Shown: positions 59,690 to 64,000 of the stretch, piece after piece
Numbering within the stretch: the stretch's first letter is position 1
How the letters are laid out: every line of letters starts with the position of its first letter
Assembly: GCA_031763025.1 (NCBI GenBank)
Contig: JASSKH010000029.1
Coordinates: forward strand, 124,001-188,000
Direction: 5' to 3'
DNA from: Macrocystis pyrifera
Lineage: Eukaryota; Sar; Phaeophyceae; Laminariales; Laminariaceae
Length of the DNA stretch: 64,000 nt
The notes under the pieces: model-generated
Seen by the model: the letters and a program-made list of their open reading frames with translations, nothing else
The model's database searches: none
Told to the model about the DNA's origin: nothing
Translations under genes and position numbers: made by a program

Positions 59690-60330
59690 CAAAATCAGGT
59701 ATACCTGATCCGTTTGAGCCAAAATCAGGTACATACTAAAATCACGTAAAAAACGCGCGCCACGAGCGGTGTGTTGTCCATGACAATCCGGGAAAAACAA
59801 AATGCGCCCAAAGCATTAAGCGTGCCACATGGCCTCCAAAATCTGAACTGTTTTGTTTTCTTCAGGGTGTAGGTACCACGGGCTCCACTTGGACCTGCAA
59901 AGAGTCACTATTAATATGCTTCGTTTGTTTCGCCACGGCGGGAGCGCCAAGAGTATTTACTCCGGCGCCCCCCCCCCGCTGACAGCTTTAAAGCTTCCAG
60001 ACCGTCCTCGCGGAACCGCCTGCCCGGCACGAAATGATCTTGCCGTACCAAACCTGAGACCACCTCGACGCGGTGTGGTGAAGACGAAACGCCGAGTGTC
60101 CATCGTGCTGTAAAGACTGCTGTGAACATAGAAAACAACAGAGTACACACAACCATTAACTGAAGCACATCGCACACCCCAAAGGAGAAAAATTGAATCC
60201 AGCGCACGCATGTATGCATGTACATACGTGCTTTTACGTACGACGTATGAGCACAGAGTTTATACGTCATTAAAGAAGAATTTGAACCGAGGGAGGGCAG
60301 ACGCATACGGAAAGAAAACACAGTGTACGT
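59690..60330 (+). repeat. AGGTATACCTG dispersed repeat, copy C
   Basis: Begins GCCAAAATCAGGTATACCTG, a palindromic core also present at the ends of copies A and B. It contains GGTACCACGGGCTCCACTTG, TTCGTTTGTTTCGCCACGGC, a C-run followed by GCTGACAGC, CCTGAGACCACCTCGACGCG, CACACCCCAAAGG, a CATGTATGCATGTACATACG tract, and GCAGACGCATA. It is the best aligned partner of copy A at 34.3-34.9 kb. Antisense frames of about 130-150 codons overlap copies B and C and share GEVVSGLV-like peptide, so a coding origin cannot be excluded. Confidence 0.85.
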
Positions 60331-60390
60331 ATGACCTCTCTGATTGGTTCAAAGTTGGCAAAAATCAGTTGAACGCTAGACAGAGTAGAA

Positions 60391-60535
60391 AAAATCAGGT
60401 GTACATTGGCCTTTTCGTGCCAAAATCAGTTACAATGTCAGCTTGGCCAATAGCAGGGCTCCTGGTGTGTGTTTTGTACTTGATTTCAGTATGTAACTCT
60501 TTTTGGCACGAAAGTGGCCAGGTATACCTGATTTT
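60391..60535. repeat. 145-bp hairpin element with CCAAAATCAGGTATACCTG ends
   Basis: The arms 60391-60436 (AAAATCAGGTGTACATTGGC, TTTTCGTGCCAAAATCAGTT) and 60491-60535 (reverse complement AAAATCAGGTATACCTGGCC, CTTTCGTGCCAAAAAGAGTT) pair over about 46 bp around a loop of about 54 bp. The outer sequence is the same motif that starts the dispersed repeats, suggesting a shared transposition end. Confidence 0.85.
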
Positions 60536-60756
60536 GGCAAAAACCCAAAATAAAAATATACGTACGTACGCGCGAGCGTAGAGTTTTAAAAAATACATAC
60601 ACTAGTATAATAGTAGATCGTCGTTTCAGGCATAATATCATGCGAAACGACCGGCGAACACTCGTACTACAGTACAACTATGTAGCTGCCTGTATTTTGC
60701 TTGCATTGATGCAGAAGGTTTAATTGGAAGTATCATGTCACAGTGCTTTGTTGGCT

Positions 60757-60897
60757 CGCTTTTGGCGAGGAGATGGTTTCCGGAAGACGTGTGTTGGTGG
60801 GAACGAAGTCACACCGTTTTGGTGTCCCGCTTTGGCGAGAAACTAGTTTTCGGGAGTCGTGTGTTGGTGGGAACGAAGTTCATAGTGTTTTCGCGAA
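60757..60897 (+). repeat. tandem duplication, period about 70 bp
   Basis: Two units, each CGCTTT(T)GGCGAG ... TTTC(C)GG(A/G)AG(A)CGT followed by GTGTTGGTGGGAACGAAGT (at 60791 and 60861). One open frame (60735-61208, 157 codons) spans both units, but most of it lies antisense to the exon below, so I treat it as incidental. Confidence 0.85.
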
Positions 60898-61012
60898 CGC
60901 ATAGCGCGCACGCTGTTCTTGATAATGACGTGAACATAGGAAATTTCGACATTAGTCCGTTCTCGAAAATATTGACGACCCAATGTTTTTTACGAGTTAA
61001 GCGCGTACTTAC

Positions 61013-62343
61013 CCAGTGGTTGTGCAATGGCCGTCCATACTCCAATCCAGAGTGCAGGACTGAAGTAGGGCTTGCTATAATTCCACAACGTGGCATACTT
61101 GACGATTCTTCTGCACGTGTCTACTTCGACCATCGCACGGCCTCGGGCCCGCATGTCGTCCAGAGCCTTGATGGCATCCAACGGTGGCTGGAACGCGTCC
61201 ATGAATAATGTTTTCGCTTCCTATCTATTCTGCATCACAGTATCTGGGAGTACTAGCAACAGCCGCTTCAGGCTCGGCGCTTTCGACGCAGCGGTGTGGC
61301 CTTGTCCCTGCGCGAAGAACCCGCTGGGCGGTATCCACAGGGCTAATCGTTCGAACCATACGCCCTGAATCCTGTGTACGGTCATGATGGTGCTACCACA
61401 ATCGGCCATTGAATTGCGGTATAAGCCACAATTACGTGCGCATCACGACATGCAGGCACTCACACGTTTTGCTCTTGAAGGGGTTGAACATTTGCTATGG
61501 TGAGTTGCATGAAAACCCACGCCGGTCGTTTGCACGTGAAATGGTTATCGTCTCTTTGCGCATCCAAGGATGCGTCGGTGTCTTTCCAACCCTGGAGAAT
61601 TCCGCACGTATCGTTGACGATGCCTCGTCCCTGGTCCACGTTCTTGAATATGCCGACCTGAAAGATGTAATGTGAACGAAGGTGGACGAAAGCGACTACC
61701 CGCAGCATTACAGAGTATGTAGTTAGAGGTCGTATCTGCAGTGTTGTGTCCCTGTTGTAGGTGTTCTTACATTGAGACCTCATCGCAGCACGAGTACGTC
61801 CGATAGGTGGGCGTGCTCATGACTATCGTTTGACGGTCTTAGTCCCGTTTGAGCTCGGCGCCGTTTAGCTCAAACGAACGCCTGTGCGTGCACCGTCCTG
61901 GTTTCCTCGGAAGAGGCTCCCAAGGCAACCAGATGGTCCTCGAAGGCACGCTGAAGCTGCGCGTCGAGCACCGACGAGGGTTTCCTGTTATTGTATCCAT
62001 CTGAAATATCGAACCCTATGGTTCGAGCCGTTGTCCCCTCTGAAGAAGTGCACATTGAGGCTGGTTGGACATCGTCCCGAGGTGGGCAACAGTCAGGACA
62101 CGACCTCCGGTGACGTGGTTGGCCATGACGTTGGTGATGCTGTGCTTATGCCGTCGAACATCCGGGAAAGTGTACCCGAATTGGGTAGCCTGCAGGTACA
62201 GCACGTTGGAGCATCAATAGCAATGATTTGTGTATCACCACCCCTGCAATGTTGCCTGGATGGTGTAAGACGATGGAAGGCGCAGTCAATATGTGCAGCG
62301 GTACAACAGCAGTAGTCGCATCTGAAGTCAAAGAATTATACAA
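61013..62343 (-). pseudogene. Pif1-like DNA helicase remnant, spliced, with in-frame stop
   Basis: Two minus-strand exons join well. Exon 61657-61464 starts after TTTCAG and encodes VGIFKNVDQGRGIVND and, later, ACKRPAWVF-type sequence, resembling the RNLDPxxGLCNGT region of Pif1/RecD-like helicases. The intron 61463-61393 (GTGAGT ... GGTAG, 71 bp) joins it in frame to TIMTVHRIQGVWFERLALW, the counterpart of the TIHKSQG motif. SKAPSLKRLLLVLPD follows, where the YVALSR arginine-finger motif is replaced by HTAASKA. A TAG at 61221 interrupts the frame. Beyond it the same frame continues protein-like (MDAFQPPLDAIKALDDMRAR, KYATLWNYSKPYF) to a CTGG|GTAAGT donor at 61013. Exon-like pieces upstream (about 62055-61876, and the 62016-62343 frames) are plausible but in different frames. 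Altered motifs and the stop argue for a dead copy. The N-terminal ATPase part is not visible. Confidence 0.5.
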
Positions 62344-62344
62344 G

Positions 62345-63240
62345 ATTTGAAATATTATACGAGTAATCGCAAGCTACCTTCAAAAACGCATGGATTTGTA
62401 GGGCACGTGTACGAGTACCAGCAACTCGAGTTTCGACGTTTGAGAGGTACCTCGTATGAAGGGTGAAAAATAAACTGCCTGTACTAAAATATACGTATTT
62501 ACCTTATGTCTAGGTAGATACTAGGGGAACCTTATTTTGGTTACATCAGTACTTGTATCTCGTACTTGCGACTTCATCTGTACTAGAGGTTGCTTGTCTG
62601 TACTAGAAGTTGTTGAAGAAGTATTCGTACCTGCAGTACTCGGAGTTTGGTTGCGATGTATAACGCACGAGGTCGAAAATACCGTTGAAGGCTTCAATAA
62701 TTTAAATTATCATGTCCAACGTACAGCAGTACGTATTGCGCAAACTATCGTACCTTGTTGGTGTTGAGGTTCATTCATCCCGTTGAGGATCGAGTAGAAG
62801 CCGCAGTTCCCATCTCCTTGGCACTCAACCTTTCCTGCGCTATCAGCCAGTAGTAGTAGTGGAGTGCGCTGGTACACATGTTCTGGATGTCCTGCTGATG
62901 CCCTCGCAAGGTGGTCGGGTGTGCCAGGACGCTATGGCCTCTGCCAGATGATATCAGCAAGAGGGCTTCCAGCGAGGGACTCCACCAGTCTCGCTGGCCT
63001 CGCACTCAGTAAGTCTTGTTCTTAGAGCTTGTATTATCACGGAGTGATCCTCATCGGACCACGAGCCAGGTGGCTAGGGGACATCACACAGGATCCCCGG
63101 CCACTGCTCCACTCACACATGCGATTACACTGAAACCTCCACGGCTTGGTATCTTTTGGCTACAGCACCCCCAAAGCGAGTTCACTCGACACGAACGAGC
63201 TTGACAAAACCAAAAAACCAAGACGAAATCGCATGCGGCA
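62345..63240. other. probable 3' flank or LTR of the gypsy element
   Basis: Directly downstream, on the minus strand, of the gypsy stop codon. A 3' untranslated region and LTR are expected here, but no second LTR lies in the window to compare with and I see no clear polypurine tract. Frames up to 76 codons have no family motif. Confidence 0.35.
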
Positions 63241-63242
63241 AA

Positions 63243-63998
63243 TCACAAATCAATGCTGAACTCTGAAGCAATTTTAATCTTGAGCGCACGGGTCATCCGT
63301 AATTTGCGCAATTCCTTCACGACGAATTCAGGCGCAGCAGAATAAATCGACCGCAAAGACTCCCACGTGCGCTCCTCTGCTTCGAAACCATCCCAATCGA
63401 CCAAGACAATCACCTCGTTGGCATCATCTTCGGCCACATGCACCACAGCATTCATGCGGCATTCACCCTGCGCAAAGGAATGTTGGAAAACATCCTTCAG
63501 ATCAGCGGTGACGTTCAACGTCGCATCCGCATAAAATCGTAAACGAGCCACGTGAGCTTGATGCACCTTCCCAGAAACGATGTTCTGAACTGAGTACACA
63601 TGATCATGATCAGCTGCTACCACACGCCACGGACCAGTCCATGTGGACAACAATTTCGGTGTGACACCCTGCCGACGAACACGAGCATACAACACGAAAT
63701 CACCAACCGCAAATTTTGGCAACACCACCTGGCCCTGAGCCTGTTTACGTTTGTTGTCGCGAGACACGGCAACAGCTGCGCGAATATCGGCGCAAAATCT
63801 CTCCTGCTCTGCAACGACTTCACGGACGTTCGCACGCAACAAGTCAGCATTCATCACGTCAACATTCCACCTGCCATCAGACTCAGAAACGAGCGCCGAG
63901 AAATCGGTACGCGGAGCACGCCCAAACATCACGCTGTACGGAGTGCTTCGGTAACGTTCACGAAACGAAGTGTTCAAGGCCCACTGAGCGGCCGGCAA
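63243..63998 (-). CDS. Ty3/gypsy polyprotein C-terminus: integrase end and chromodomain (partial)
   Basis: An uninterrupted minus-strand frame of 251 codons that runs off the window edge at its 5' side, so the ATG at 63998 is not a real start. In order: the end of the integrase core (AAQWALNTSFRERYRSTPY, VMFGRAPRTDFSALVSE; residues 3-40), a helical linker, the GPY/F-like module (LPKFAVGDFVLYARVRRQG, STWTGPWRVV, VYSVQNIVSG, HVARLRFYAD; about 93-160), and a chromodomain (MNAVVHVAEDDANEVIVLVD, WDGFEAEERTWESL, APEFVVKELRKLR; about 178-235). The stop is at 63243-63245. The chromodomain probably targets integration to modified chromatin, as known for chromoviruses. The intact frame suggests a younger insertion than the copia and LINE remnants. 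It is of the type I associate with stramenopile genomes. Confidence 0.9.
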   Translation of the reverse strand: MPAAQWALNTSFRERYRSTPYSVMFGRAPRTDFSALVSESDGRWNVDVMNADLLRANVREVVAEQERFCADIRAAVAVSRDNKRKQAQGQVVLPKFAVGDFVLYARVRRQGVTPKLLSTWTGPWRVVAADHDHVYSVQNIVSGKVHQAHVARLRFYADATLNVTADLKDVFQHSFAQGECRMNAVVHVAEDDANEVIVLVDWDGFEAEERTWESLRSIYSAAPEFVVKELRKLRMTRALKIKIASEFSIDL

Positions 63999-64000
63999 AA

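Noticed and set aside
59354..60321. 148- and 136-codon minus-strand ORFs sharing a VSGLV peptide
   Set aside because: They lie in two copies of the same dispersed repeat, so the similarity follows from the repeat; no domain recognised.

Overview
The window reads as nuclear DNA of a eukaryote that is poor in genes and rich in repeats. Short exon-like stretches end in GT donors and start after pyrimidine-AG acceptors. There are fragments of three retrotransposon classes (Ty1/copia, LINE, Ty3/gypsy with a chromodomain), short non-autonomous DNA transposons, minisatellites and several tandem duplications. No operons, rRNA, tRNA or CRISPR were found. Base composition is mixed and most open frames are of chance length. 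The retroelement proteins are of a type I associate with algae and stramenopiles (oomycetes, brown algae and relatives), so my best guess is an alga or stramenopile-like protist. That is an inference and no species can be named.

Layout. 1-3170: no recognisable gene. 3170-3921: decayed Ty1/copia RNase H end. 5215-8110: trinucleotide-biased tract followed by a dead LINE with its 3' tail. 8.1-22.2 kb: mostly featureless, except two exons of a decayed cysteine-rich repeat gene (13.8-14.7 kb). 22.3-24.5 kb: a roughly 0.8 kb tandem duplication, two copies of a 107-bp TA-flanked MITE and TACTG-type tracts. 25.1 kb: a third cysteine-rich exon of the same family. 25.3-34.2 kb: unrecognised sequence with two candidate exons and a low-complexity GC-rich block. 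34.3-38.3 kb: a dispersed repeat and two tandem duplications. 40.2-43.7 kb, minus strand: three paralogous exons sharing a W-x-DQGWGN motif, the most gene-like part of the window. 47.0-48.9 kb: two inverted, truncated LINE tails flanking a 433-bp near-palindrome. 48.9-52.9 kb: more MITE copies, including one nested in another, and 40-bp GC-rich minisatellites. 59.1-60.9 kb: two copies of a dispersed repeat plus hairpins. 61.0-62.3 kb, minus: remnant of a Pif1-like helicase gene. 63.2-64.0 kb, minus: integrase tail and chromodomain of a Ty3/gypsy element running off the window.

There is no pathway or operon logic. The coherent biology is a transposon graveyard with two small families of repeated-domain genes: cysteine-rich exons (partly dead) and DQGWGN-domain exons (frames largely open). 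The MITE family is the best resolved mobile element: an empty site inside the tandem duplication and a nested copy both show its TA target duplication directly.
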